Shown piece after piece: positions 42,400 through 53,543 of a DNA stretch of 64,000 bases (its first letter is position 1; each line of letters begins with the position of its first letter). The stretch covers positions 41,947,459-42,011,458 of the forward strand of contig OX235265.1 of NCBI GenBank assembly GCA_944472135.2, in the 5' to 3' direction. This DNA comes from Trichobilharzia regenti (Eukaryota > Platyhelminthes > Trematoda > Strigeidida > Schistosomatidae). A model generated the notes under the pieces. That model did no database searches. It was not told where the DNA came from and saw only the letters and a program-made list of their open reading frames with translations. The translations under genes and the position numbers were made by a program.

Positions 42400-42925
42400 T
42401 ATGTATCCACATATATATATTTATGTGTGTGTGTGCATGTTGGTCTCTCTTTCTGTTTGCTCGGTTAGTCTGTGACCACTTCACTTGTATGAACTTGTCT
42501 CCTTTATCAATGTATATTCTCCTTATATTATATTATATATAATATGAGTGTTTGTTGACAGTCCGTTGCTTAGTGACATATATCCATATATGTTTGTTGA
42601 CATGTCTGCTATATTCGCTATGTATAATTGGATCGACACTCCATTATAATTAGCCATTCATGTTAAGACTGTCTAATGATTTTTCCCACGCTTGTCTGAA
42701 TTATTTATATATATTCGCATTCACAATTTGTGTGAACTACTTTACTTTACAACTACTTTACTTACTTACCACTTTGGTGTGAGACCATTTATTTTCGTCT
42801 CCTTGTGTTTGGACAATAGAAGTATCATCGCAAACCTAGTGGTCTTCTGATTTCCGCCTTCTCGCGTCAGGACTATTAGTTTCTCGACCAGTCCATAACA
42901 ATAACCTAGCGACGAGTACATAACA
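42397..42925 (+). repeat. LTR 2
   Basis: Overlaps the unit 1 stop codon by three bases. No difference from LTR 1 noticed. Confidence 0.93.
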
Positions 42926-43044
42926 ATTTGTCGACGGGGAAACTAGTACATAACAATTTGGCGACGGGGAAACTAGAACATAACAATTTGGCGACGGGGA
43001 AAACTACTATTAACCACACAGCAGCAACAACATAACAATTTACT

Positions 43045-44577
43045 ATGGATCCTATTAAATTGGAATTATTGTTTGAACGACAAATGAAATTAATGGAAAT
43101 GTTCGTCAACCAACAGACTGGTCCAGCTCCACCTTCAAGCAATCCCAATCATACCATGCTACCATCTGTCGACGGAATTGTGAACAGTATTTCACAGTTC
43201 AATTATGACCCAGAGGCTAATGTCACTTTTGACACATGGTATCAACGTTATGAGGATTTATTCACTGTTGATCTCGCCTCACAAGACGATGCCTGGAAGG
43301 TGCGAGTTTTGCTACGTAAATTGGGTCCGGCAGAATATGAACGGTACTGCAACCTAATTTTACCACAGAAACCACGTGACAATTGTTTCGATGATACAAT
43401 AAAGTTGCTGCGTGAACATTTCGGAGACCACTCCTCATTATTCAGTATACGTTATCGTTGCCTCAAGCTGGCAATGAATGAAAATGATGATTTTCTTACT
43501 CACGTTGGCACAGTCAACCGAGAATGTGAGAGATTTCGACTCAGGTCCTTAACAGATGATCAGTTCAAAGCCTTGATTCTCATATGCAGTCTCCAATCTC
43601 CTCGTTTCACAGATATCCGAACTCGACTGCTCAATCAGCTAGAACAAAATCCCAAGTTAACATTACATGACATAGCTGATGAATATCAACGGCTGATTAA
43701 TCTGCAGAAAGACACACACCTGGTCGAATCAACACCTCCGAGAAGCTCTGATATTCGTGCATTACGAAAGAGCAAAAATCTCTCATCATCTACTCCTGAC
43801 CCACCTTCTTCTAATGTTCCGCGGAAATCTACAGATACTCGTCCAACTTCACAAAATACGACAAAGAAGACCCCTCCATCACCATGCTGGCACTGTGGCG
43901 CGTGGCACTTTGTAAAGTCTTGTCCATACAAAAATCATCGTTGCAGCAAGTGCAAGATCATCGGTCACAAAAATGGTTTTTGTCAGCCACGCAAACCCAG
44001 ATGTCAAAATCCAGCGAAAGCTCGACAAACTGTTGGTCCTGAATCCCCCAAAAAGTCATTGAGTCTACGCGCAACCCGTCAAGTCACAACACCAGCTATG
44101 CGAAAATATCTTGATCTTCAGATGAATGGTCATGATGCACGTCTGCAGTTAGATACCGCCTCTGATACTACTGTTATATCAGAGAAACTTTGGAATTATA
44201 TAGGCAGACCACCTATCACCAATACTTCCCAGTCTCTTGTCAGCGCCTGTGGTGGGCAGCTCAAACTAATTGGTGAACTCAAATGTTCTGTTTCCTTCCG
44301 CAATACCAAATTCACAGGAATTTGTAACGTCACAAAGAATGATTTAAATGTTTTGGGACTTGATTGGTTCGATCGTTTGCATCTGGCTGATGTCCCACTA
44401 AATTCGCTATGCAATGCAGCCAAGAAGCATAAAATGTTAGACAATTCCGGACGGAGCCGAAGCCGCAAACCCAACAATCAGACGAAACGACAGGCGTCAA
44501 CAACAAGCCCAAAGGTCCCAGATAAACCCCCAGGTAAACATCCTACTAATCATCCATTTTCTCAAAAGGGGAGGTGA
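43045..44577 (+). CDS. Gag-protease, array unit 2
   Basis: Same 510-residue protein with a single change, Arg321 to Gln (RCQNPAKA), just after the second zinc knuckle. The 119-base leader (42926-43044) matches unit 1. The Gln321 allele is shared only with unit 3, so units 2 and 3 are each other's closest copies, as expected if one duplicated the other. Confidence 0.95.
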   Translation: MDPIKLELLFERQMKLMEMFVNQQTGPAPPSSNPNHTMLPSVDGIVNSISQFNYDPEANVTFDTWYQRYEDLFTVDLASQDDAWKVRVLLRKLGPAEYERYCNLILPQKPRDNCFDDTIKLLREHFGDHSSLFSIRYRCLKLAMNENDDFLTHVGTVNRECERFRLRSLTDDQFKALILICSLQSPRFTDIRTRLLNQLEQNPKLTLHDIADEYQRLINLQKDTHLVESTPPRSSDIRALRKSKNLSSSTPDPPSSNVPRKSTDTRPTSQNTTKKTPPSPCWHCGAWHFVKSCPYKNHRCSKCKIIGHKNGFCQPRKPRCQNPAKARQTVGPESPKKSLSLRATRQVTTPAMRKYLDLQMNGHDARLQLDTASDTTVISEKLWNYIGRPPITNTSQSLVSACGGQLKLIGELKCSVSFRNTKFTGICNVTKNDLNVLGLDWFDRLHLADVPLNSLCNAAKKHKMLDNSGRSRSRKPNNQTKRQASTTSPKVPDKPPGKHPTNHPFSQKGR

Positions 44578-45103
44578 TATGTATCCACATATATATATTT
44601 ATGTGTGTGTGTGCATGTTGGTCTCTCTTTCTGTTTGCTCGGTTAGTCTGTGACCACTTCACTTGTATGAACTTGTCTCCTTTATCAATGTATATTCTCC
44701 TTATATTATATTATATATAATATGAGTGTTTGTTGACAGTCCGTTGCTTAGTGACATATATCCATATATGTTTGTTGACATGTCTGCTATATTCGCTATG
44801 TATAATTGGATCGACACTCCATTATAATTAGCCATTCATGTTAAGACTGTCTAATGATTTTTCCCACGCTTGTCTGAATTATTTATATATATTCGCATTC
44901 ACAATTTGTGTGAACTACTTTACTTTACAACTACTTTACTTACTTACCACTTTGGTGTGAGACCATTTATTTTCGTCTCCTTGTGTTTGGACAATAGAAG
45001 TATCATCGCAAACCTAGTGGTCTTCTGATTTCCGCCTTCTCGCGTCAGGACTATTAGTTTCTCGACCAGTCCATAACAATAACCTAGCGACGAGTACATA
45101 ACA
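44575..45103 (+). repeat. LTR 3
   Basis: 529 bp, followed by a leader (45104-45204) of only 101 bases: an 18-base deletion removes most of the second junction unit (ggggaaa joined straight to gcgacgggg). Confidence 0.93.
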
Positions 45104-45204
45104 ATTTGTCGACGGGGAAAGCGACGGGGAAACTAGAACATAACAATTTGGCGACGGGGAAAACTACTATTAACCACACAGCAGCAACAACATAACAATT
45201 TACT

Positions 45205-46737
45205 ATGGATCCTATTAAATTGGAATTATTGTTTGAACGACAAATGAAATTAATGGAAATGTTCGTCAACCAACAGACTGGTCCAGCTCCACCTTCAAGC
45301 AATCCCAATCATACCATGCTACCATCTGTCGACGGAATTGTGAACAGTATTTCACAGTTCAATTATGACCCAGAGGCTAATGTCACTTTTGACACATGGT
45401 ATCAACGTTATGAGGATTTATTCACTGTTGATCTCGCCTCACAAGACGATGCCTGGAAGGTGCGAGTTTTGCTACGTAAATTGGGTCCGGCAGAATATGA
45501 ACGGTACTGCAACCTAATTTTACCACAGAAACCACGTGACAATTGTTTCGATGATACAATAAAGTTGCTGCGTGAACATTTCGGAGACCACTCCTCATTA
45601 TTCAGTATACGTTATCGTTGCCTCAAGCTGGCAATGAATGAAAATGATGATTTTCTTACTCACGTTGGCACAGTCAACCGAGAATGTGAGAGATTTCGAC
45701 TCAGGTCCTTAACAGATGATCAGTTCAAAGCCTTGATTCTCATATGCAGTCTCCAATCTCCTCGTTTCACAGATATCCGAACTCGACTGCTCAATCAGCT
45801 AGAACAAAATCCCAAGTTAACATTACATGACATAGCTGATGAATATCAACGGCTGATTAATCTGCAGAAAGACACACACCTGGTCGAATCAACACCTCCG
45901 AGAAGCTCTGATATTCGTGCATTACGAAAGAGCAAAAATCTCTCATCATCTACTCCTGACCCACCTTCTTCTAATGTTCCGCGGAAATCTACAGATACTC
46001 GTCCAACTTCACAAAATACGACAAAGAAGACCCCTCCATCACCATGCTGGCACTGTGGCGCGTGGCACTTTGTAAAGTCTTGTCCATACAAAAATCATCG
46101 TTGCAGCAAGTGCAAGATCATCGGTCACAAAAATGGTTTTTGTCAGCCACGCAAACCCAGATGTCAAAATCCAGCGAAAGCTCGACAAACTGTTGGTCCT
46201 GAATCCCCCAAAAAGTCATTGAGTCTACGCGCAACCCGTCAAGTCACAACACCAGCTATGCGAAAATATCTTGATCTTCAGATGAATGGTCATGATGCAC
46301 GTCTGCAGTTAGATACCGCCTCTGATACTACTGTTATATCAGAGAAACTTTGGAATTATATAGGCAGACCACCTATCACCAATACTTCCCAGTCTCTTGT
46401 CAGCGCCTGTGGTGGGCAGCTCAAACTAATTGGTGAACTCAAATGTTCTGTTTCCTTCCGCAATACCAAATTCACAGGAATTTGTAACGTCACAAAGAAT
46501 GATTTAAATGTTTTGGGACTTGATTGGTTCGATCGTTTGCATCTGGCTGATGTCCCACTAAATTCGCTATGCAATGCAGCCAAGAAGCATAAAATGTTAG
46601 ACAATTCCGGACGGAGCCGAAGCCGCAAACCCAACAATCAGACGAAACGACAGGCGTCAACAACAAGCCCAAAGGTCCCAGATAAACCCCCAGGTAAACA
46701 TCCTACTAATCATCCATTTTCTCAAAAGGGGAGGTGA
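45205..46737 (+). CDS. Gag-protease, array unit 3
   Basis: Protein identical to unit 2, including Gln321, although its leader carries a different deletion. This shows that leader lesions arise faster than coding substitutions. Confidence 0.95.
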   Translation: MDPIKLELLFERQMKLMEMFVNQQTGPAPPSSNPNHTMLPSVDGIVNSISQFNYDPEANVTFDTWYQRYEDLFTVDLASQDDAWKVRVLLRKLGPAEYERYCNLILPQKPRDNCFDDTIKLLREHFGDHSSLFSIRYRCLKLAMNENDDFLTHVGTVNRECERFRLRSLTDDQFKALILICSLQSPRFTDIRTRLLNQLEQNPKLTLHDIADEYQRLINLQKDTHLVESTPPRSSDIRALRKSKNLSSSTPDPPSSNVPRKSTDTRPTSQNTTKKTPPSPCWHCGAWHFVKSCPYKNHRCSKCKIIGHKNGFCQPRKPRCQNPAKARQTVGPESPKKSLSLRATRQVTTPAMRKYLDLQMNGHDARLQLDTASDTTVISEKLWNYIGRPPITNTSQSLVSACGGQLKLIGELKCSVSFRNTKFTGICNVTKNDLNVLGLDWFDRLHLADVPLNSLCNAAKKHKMLDNSGRSRSRKPNNQTKRQASTTSPKVPDKPPGKHPTNHPFSQKGR

Positions 46738-47263
46738 TATGTATCCACATATATATATTTATGTGTGTGTGTGCATGTTGGTCTCTCTTTCTGTTTGCTC
46801 GGTTAGTCTGTGACCACTTCACTTGTATGAACTTGTCTCCTTTATCAATGTATATTCTCCTTATATTATATTATATATAATATGAGTGTTTGTTGACAGT
46901 CCGTTGCTTAGTGACATATATCCATATATGTTTGTTGACATGTCTGCTATATTCGCTATGTATAATTGGATCGACACTCCATTATAATTAGCCATTCATG
47001 TTAAGACTGTCTAATGATTTTTCCCACGCTTGTCTGAATTATTTATATATATTCGCATTCACAATTTGTGTGAACTACTTTACTTTACAACTACTTTACT
47101 TACTTACCACTTTGGTGTGAGACCATTTATTTTCGTCTCCTTGTGTTTGGACAATAGAAGTATCATCGCAAACCTAGTGGTCTTCTGATTTCCGCCTTCT
47201 CGCGTCAGGACTATTAGTTTCTCGACCAGTCCATAACAATAACCTAGCGACGAGTACATAACA
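46735..47263 (+). repeat. LTR 4
   Basis: 529 bp, followed by a 115-base leader (47264-47378) in which the second junction unit reads acataacatgcgacgggg, a 4-base net loss with an altered base at the joint. Confidence 0.93.
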
Positions 47264-47378
47264 ATTTGTCGACGGGGAAACTAGTACATAACATGCGACG
47301 GGGAAACTAGAACATAACAATTTGGCGACGGGGAAAACTACTATTAACCACACAGCAGCAACAACATAACAATTTACT

Positions 47379-47921
47379 ATGGATCCTATTAAATTGGAAT
47401 TATTGTTTGAACGACAAATGAAATTAATGGAAATGTTCGTCAACCAACAGACTGGTCCAGCTCCACCTTCAAGCAATCCCAATCATACCATGCTACCATC
47501 TGTCGACGGAATTGTGAACAGTATTTCACAGTTCAATTATGACCCAGAGGCTAATGTCACTTTTGACACATGGTATCAACGTTATGAGGATTTATTCACT
47601 GTTGATCTCGCCTCACAAGACGATGCCTGGAAGGTGCGAGTTTTGCTACGTAAATTGGGTCCGGCAGAATATGAACGGTACTGCAACCTAATTTTACCAC
47701 AGAAACCACGTGACAATTGTTTCGATGATACAATAAAGTTGCTGCGTGAACATTTCGGAGACCACTCCTCATTATTCAGTATACGTTATCGTTGCCTCAA
47801 GCTGGCAATGAATGAAAATGATGATTTTCTTACTCACGTTGGCACAGTCAACCGAGAATGTGAGAGATTTCGACTCAGGTCCTTAACAGATGATCAGTTC
47901 AAAGCCTTGATTCTCATGTGC
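47379..47921 (+). pseudogene. Gag-protease unit 4, 5' part (interrupted by the BEL-like element)
   Basis: Codes residues 1-180 identically to unit 1. The frame then runs into the inserted LTR and stops at 47948, adding an unrelated tail (MCCHQSLINR). The remainder of the unit resumes at 51911. The product would keep the Gag N-terminus but lose knuckles and protease. Confidence 0.93.
47917..47921. other. Target-site duplication of the BEL-like insertion, left (TGTGC)
   Basis: Matches TATGC at 51911-51915 except for one base. The uninterrupted units have TATGC here, so the left copy mutated after insertion. Confidence 0.85.
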
Positions 47922-48294
47922 TGTCATCAAAGTCTCATAAACCGGTAATGCCCAGCTCTCGCTACGCTCGGGCCCACGCTGTTCCTTGGAGTTTTCAGAA
48001 ACGCTTAGTTATAACGGACGAAAAAACCAAAACACCAATTGTTGACTTGAGTATTATGTATTGTTACACCAGCATATAAATCAAGTATCACTAAGCAAAC
48101 TAAGAAAACTAAGGTCTGTAAACAAATATTACAATAATAAATCGTTATGTTACTTCTAACGATGTTTAACTCTTCTTTCTGAACAGCGACCGATGAGACG
48201 ATGACTGTCGTATTGATGCCTCCGCGAAAATCGAGGAAGTTGATTTTGAGCAAACAACCAAGAATTGATCGTTCAATCTTCAACTCCATTGACA
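47922..48294 (-). repeat. BEL-like 3' LTR (minus orientation)
   Basis: On the minus strand it begins TGTCAATGG and ends TTGATGACA. The adjacent CGGGGAG at about 48295-48302 (minus strand) is a possible polypurine tract. Confidence 0.9.
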
Positions 48295-48859
48295 CTCCCC
48301 GGCAAAAAAGGGATCCAACCCTTTTTTCCTTCACGACCAATGCACGTTGACTTGGATGCCATTGCGAGAACCTGGGTCACACGGACAGAGCTGAAATGGA
48401 AAACAAACAGAAAAGCCAACACACCACAAGCATACCCACAGCACAATCTCACACATCAATGACGACCTGCGCCTCCAGACAGAGACCTCCTCTTGACATC
48501 TTGCAACACAGTCTCCACTTGCTAGAATGACTCTTGCAGAATGCAAAGTGACCATGGCAGCACCTCACGATACTCTACGCGCATCCTCTTATTTATTCAC
48601 TACCAATTACCACTGAAATCGCTTGTCACTCATTCTGCCTCAGTTCTAATAGCGGTGACGCATGCGAGCCTCAGTCGTTTACACTCTTTCTCCCCGGCGT
48701 GTCGGACCGCAGCTAACAATTATCTCCGTGTGCATTTCATTCTCAGCAATAGCCTAGCCTCCCCGGCGTATACGACCCATCTGCTGTCCTTAACATCAAT
48801 CAATTCATTCATGGATGTAGAAGACTCGAAACAACTTCAGAAATAATCACGACGAAAAT

Positions 48860-49443
48860 TTTAACAAAATTACGCAATAACAACAAGACACGAAAACAAC
48901 AAGTAAACACAATGAATCCAAAAAACACCAATTGCTATGACACACCACACGTATATACAAATAGTACAAACAACCTCGCCGATCATGTCTTGGTGGAATT
49001 CCTTTGAAGAATTGCAGGACTTACACCAGTACGCCTACAACCCTTCACAGGTTGACGATTGTAAGTTGTGGAATGTCCAGACACAAACAAGATTAACCAA
49101 CAATTACATCAATTGGAACTCACACAACTATTTAACACAAACATATGTACAATCAACACATCAAATGTTGTGGATTCTGACACGACAAACTACCCTTGAA
49201 GAACCGTAGGACTTACAGCAGTACGCCTACATTCCTTCTCAGGTTGATGATCCAAGTGGAAGTCATCCGGACACAAACAGAATTACCAACAGCTAGATGA
49301 TAAATGATATCAATTCAGTATATACAATATGAACATATGTACAAAATCACACACCAAGCACATTGGACTGCTCATTGATGCGCTACCCTTTGAAGAATTG
49401 TAGGACTTACAGCAGTACGCCTACAACCCTTCTCAGGTTGACG
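48860..49443 (-). repeat. Three ~190-bp tandem repeats in the BEL-like 3' region
   Basis: The block caacctgagaagg..tgtaggcgtactg..taagtcctacaattcttcaa recurs (inverse complement) ending near 49443, 49249 and 49058. It begins directly after the gag stop codon. The same three blocks occur in the right-edge copy. Confidence 0.85.
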
Positions 49444-49445
49444 CC

Positions 49446-51401
49446 CTAGGTTGGAAAATCGTCGCAGAGTTCATTTGCTAACTTCCTTCTATCAGCTATA
49501 TCCTCAAATCTGAACGGCAACACGCCCATGTCATTGTATCGTAGAATATAGATGACCAACAAACACACGACATATCTCATCAACCAAGTATAGAAACAGA
49601 GTAATTTACACCAAAGATAATAACATTCAAATAATAACTTGAAACTAGAAATGCCTTTATTCATGCAAGTCAATTTAACAATAACTCTCTCCTTTACACT
49701 TGGCTTATCCACACTAAACTGACCATTGATATTCGTCCTTTCAAACGAACTGATACTACCATAGTCATTGCAGAAGATACTAGAGTTGATGGGCATCTGT
49801 TTCATTGTGGATGAAAACACCAACGATGACTGAGTGACACAAGGTGATGAACTTAGTGGTGGATCAGAAGCTGTTCTTGTTCGGCTCTCAGATAGTTGTC
49901 CAACTGCAAGATTACCACCACTGCTGTCTTTCACTACTAGTTCAGGTTTAGCACTATCATCTGATGATAGGTGGGCTACATGCTGATCAATTACACTGAC
50001 TGTCTCACAAGTATGCACACCTTCTGGAACTGCATCTGCGTTCAATTCTACTTCACGTTGTAGTTGTACAGAACCTTTATTTAACTTAGCAGTAGTAGGC
50101 ATATCCCGCATCTCATAATGATCAACCAAAGACAAATCTGCACTATCATGATCATCACCACAAATATTCAATTTACCGTCAAGTTCATCATTTTCAAACT
50201 CTTTAATAACAGAAGTAGACGATTTTGGTTCCTCCTCAAAATTCATTAAAGGTTTTATAACTTCACTCTGACTAGATATACTTTGTAAACTTGTGGAGTC
50301 AGAACTCCACTCTGAAGCAGTAACTCTATTCTGTGACACTCTATTCAACAACGGCTTACCAGTTGCAACTACAGACTTCTTCACAACACCGTTATCGTCA
50401 CACAATTCGGAGTCAGACCTGGAGTTTACATTTAGCTTATCACTGAACTTGCTCACTGGTTCACAGTTCACTTTTGTATGCACCTCTTGCAAACGAGTAC
50501 AACACAACCGTGTTTGTCTTGCATCTTGCAACTTATCTGTTGAGGATGTACTACGAAAATTGTTACACTCACTAGATCTATATGCATTACTAGACATCAT
50601 GGAGCCTTCTCGATATCCACCTCTCTGAGGCTTATTCGTCATCAATGAGTACGTTTTCCCCTCAGACTGCTCTATTCTATGGGTGAGATCTAACAGACTG
50701 GCGAACTTGCTCATAGATTGATTGACACTAGTATTTACCAGTTTCAGGATATCATCAAACTTTGGCTCGATACCCTCATCCTCCATACGGGAGCTTATCT
50801 TCACCCACTTCCTTTGCAGTCGGGTAGGTAGACGTCTTGCTATTACTTCTAGTATAAAACTCGAGTTGAGGTCACTCATTCGATTCATCGAAATCATTCC
50901 ATTCTTGTAAATTAGCAAATTATCTAAAAACTCAGTGAGTGCCTGGGAGTCATCCTTTAACTGACCACCATTACCCTCAACAGCCTCGAATAATTTCCCT
51001 GCAATCATCGAGGGTCTTCCAAACCTTTGGCGTAATATGCTCATAGCCTCATCGTAGCCCTCCTTTGGCTTCATAAACTTACAACACTGTATAGCTCTTG
51101 CAGCATCTCCAGTGCAATATCTCATCAAATACATCAATTTCAATTCATCATTTAATAGAAAACTATTCAGCATGATCTCAAACTCCTTTACAAATTGTAA
51201 ATAATCAGCCGGGTTTCCATCAAAACACTGTGGTTCTAATTTAGGGAGTTTGATGTTCCTATTATCCCTGAACGGCGAAACAGTAACATCAACCATATCA
51301 TGTTTAACATCAGACACATCGTTACAATTAACAGACAAGTCACCATGACTTACTTTCCTGTTTGCATCCAAGACACTCTGTCCCTTCTTTGACCCAGGCA
51401 T
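49446..51401 (-). CDS. Gag protein of the BEL/Pao-like element (DUF1759-type)
   Basis: 651 residues. Residues 48-141 match the DUF1759 Gag region of BEL/Pao elements: IKLPKLEPQCFDGNPADYLQFVKEFE, KLMYLMRYCTGDAARAI, YDEAMSILRQRFGRP. A broken knuckle-like cysteine cluster (RLCCTRLQEVHTKVNC) lies in the middle; the first cysteine pair spacing is not canonical. A long Ser/Asp/Glu-rich, probably disordered stretch follows. Near the C-terminus a strongly hydrophobic segment (about 590-625: YYLWCKLLCFYTWLMRYVVCLLVIYIL) looks membrane-inserting, which is unusual for a Gag. The frame is fully open. The start is supported by the identical MPGSKKGQS start in the pseudogene copy at 31571. Confidence 0.85.
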   Translation of the reverse strand: MPGSKKGQSVLDANRKVSHGDLSVNCNDVSDVKHDMVDVTVSPFRDNRNIKLPKLEPQCFDGNPADYLQFVKEFEIMLNSFLLNDELKLMYLMRYCTGDAARAIQCCKFMKPKEGYDEAMSILRQRFGRPSMIAGKLFEAVEGNGGQLKDDSQALTEFLDNLLIYKNGMISMNRMSDLNSSFILEVIARRLPTRLQRKWVKISSRMEDEGIEPKFDDILKLVNTSVNQSMSKFASLLDLTHRIEQSEGKTYSLMTNKPQRGGYREGSMMSSNAYRSSECNNFRSTSSTDKLQDARQTRLCCTRLQEVHTKVNCEPVSKFSDKLNVNSRSDSELCDDNGVVKKSVVATGKPLLNRVSQNRVTASEWSSDSTSLQSISSQSEVIKPLMNFEEEPKSSTSVIKEFENDELDGKLNICGDDHDSADLSLVDHYEMRDMPTTAKLNKGSVQLQREVELNADAVPEGVHTCETVSVIDQHVAHLSSDDSAKPELVVKDSSGGNLAVGQLSESRTRTASDPPLSSSPCVTQSSLVFSSTMKQMPINSSIFCNDYGSISSFERTNINGQFSVDKPSVKERVIVKLTCMNKGISSFKLLFECYYLWCKLLCFYTWLMRYVVCLLVIYILRYNDMGVLPFRFEDIADRRKLANELCDDFPT

Positions 51402-51545
51402 TGTTGAACTTGACCAAATTCCAAAAAAGTTCCAGATATTGCTTGTTCAAAGAGGACTTGACCGGCACCAGGAAAGATGAACGGCGACTATCCAAACTTT
51501 CACCAACTGTTTCAATCCGCCAGATCTGTTTCCATCGTTAGAAAC

Positions 51546-51910
51546 TGTCATCAAAGTCTCATAAACCGTTAATGCCCAGCTCTCGCTACGCTCGGGCCCA
51601 CGCTGTTCCTTGAAGATTTCTTAGTTATAACGGACGAAAAACCCAAAACACCAATTGTTGACTTGAGTATTATGTATTGTTACACCAGCATATAAATCAA
51701 GTATCACTAAGCAAACTAAGAAAACTAAGGTCTGTAAACAAATATTACAATAATAAATCGTTATGTTACTTCTAACGATGTTTAACTCTTCTTTCTGAAC
51801 AGCGACCGATGAGACGATGACTGTCGTATTGATGCCTCCGCGAAAATCGAGGAAGTTGATTTTGAGCAAACAACCAAGAATTGATCGTTCAATCTTCAAC
51901 TCCATTGACA
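51546..51910 (-). repeat. BEL-like 5' LTR (minus orientation)
   Basis: Lacks 8 bases present in the other LTR near tcagaaacgcttag and differs at a handful of sites. Followed on the right by TSD copy TATGC (51911-51915) and then the rest of array unit 4. Confidence 0.9.
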
Positions 51911-52902
51911 TATGCAGTCTCCAATCTCCTCGTTTCACAGATATCCGAACTCGACTGCTCAATCAGCTAGAACAAAATCCCAAGTTAACATTACATGACA
52001 TAGCTGATGAATATCAACGGCTGATTAATCTGCAGAAAGACACACACCTGGTCGAATCAACACCTCCGAGAAGCTCTGATATTCGTGCATTACGAAAGAG
52101 CAAAAATCTCTCATCATCTACTGACCCACCTTCTTCTAATGTTCCGCGGAAATCTACAGATACTCGTCCAACTTCACAAAATACGACAAAGAAGACCCCT
52201 CCATCACCATGCTGGCACTGTGGCGCGTGGCACTTTGTAAAGTCTTGTCCATACAAAAATCATCGTTGCAGCAAGTGCAAGATCATCGGTCACAAAAATG
52301 GTTTTTGTCAGCCACGCAAACCCAGATGTCGAAATCCAGCGAAAGCTCGACAAACTGTTGGTCCTGAATCCCCCAAAAAGTCATTGAGTCTACGCGCAAC
52401 CCGTCAAGTCACAACACCAGCTATGCGAAAATATCTTGATCTTCAGATGAATGGTCATGATGCACGTCTGCAGTTAGATACCGCCTCTGATACTACCGTT
52501 ATATCAGAGAAACTTTGGAATTATATAGCCAGACCACCTATCACCAATACTTCCCAGTCTCTTGTCAGCGCCTGTGGTGGGCAGCTCAAACTAATTGGTG
52601 AACTCAAATGTTCTGTTTCCTTCCGCAATACCAAATTCACAGGAATTTGTAACGTCACAAAGAATGATTTAAATGTTTTGGGACTTGATTGGTTCGATCG
52701 TTTGCATCTGGCTGATGTCCCACTAAATTCGCTATGCAATGCAGCCAAGAAGCATAAAATGTTAGACAATTCCGGACGGAGCCGAAGCCGCAAACCCAAC
52801 AATCAGACGAAACGACAGGCGTCAACAACAAGCCCAAAGGTCCCAGATAAACCCCCAGGTAAACATCCTACTAATCATCCATTTTCTCAAAAGGGGAGGT
52901 GA
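51911..52902 (+). pseudogene. Gag-protease unit 4, 3' part
   Basis: Continues from residue 181 (CSLQSPRFTD) to the normal end with zinc knuckles and DTAS protease intact. It lacks one Pro codon (SSSTDPP instead of SSSTPDPP) and has Gly387 changed to Ala (NYIARPP). An open frame from 51817 would start inside the BEL-like LTR and fuse a short LTR-coded stretch to this half, making a 361-residue knuckle-protease protein. Confidence 0.9.
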
Positions 52903-53428
52903 TATGTATCCACATATATATATTTATGTGTGTGTGTGCATGTTGGTCTCTCTTTCTGTTTGCTCGGTTAGTCTGTGACCACTTCACTTGTATGAACTTG
53001 TCTCCTTTATCAATGTATATTCTCCTTATATTATATTATATATAATATGAGTGTTTGTTGACAGTCCGTTGCTTAGTGACATATATCCATATATGTTTGT
53101 TGACATGTCTGCTATATTCGCTATGTATAATTGGATCGACACTCCATTATAATTAGCCATTCATGTTAAGACTGTCTAATGATTTTTCCCACGCTTGTCT
53201 GAATTATTTATATATATTCGCATTCACAATTTGTGTGAACTACTTTACTTTACAACTACTTTACTTACTTACCACTTTGGTGTGAGACCATTTATTTTCG
53301 TCTCCTTGTGTTTGGACAATAGAAGTATCATCGCAAACCTAGTGGTCTTCTGATTTCCGCCTTCTCGCGTCAGGACTATTAGTTTCTCGACCAGTCCATA
53401 ACAATAACCTAGCGACGAGTACATAACA
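52900..53428 (+). repeat. LTR 5
   Basis: 529 bp. The following leader (53429-53543, 115 bases) has the second junction unit altered to aaataacataacaattggcg. Confidence 0.93.
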
Positions 53429-53543
53429 ATTTGTCGACGGGGAAATAACATAACAATTGGCGACGGGGAAACTAGAACATAACAATTTGGCGACGGGGAA
53501 AACTACTATTAACCACACAGCAGCAACAACATAACAATTTACT

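Larger units (their letters stand above)
47922..51910 (-). mobile_element. Gag-only BEL/Pao-like LTR retrotransposon nested in array unit 4
   Basis: 3989 bp, with LTRs 47922-48294 and 51546-51910 and TSD TGTGC/TATGC. Read on the minus strand: 5' LTR, ~145-bp leader, one 651-codon gag ORF, ~1.15 kb 3' region with three ~190-bp repeats, then 3' LTR. There is no protease, RT, RNase H or integrase, so mobilisation must have been in trans. The LTRs differ from each other by a few substitutions and an 8-base indel, so this insertion is not brand new, yet it sits in a unit otherwise nearly identical to its neighbours. Confidence 0.92.
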
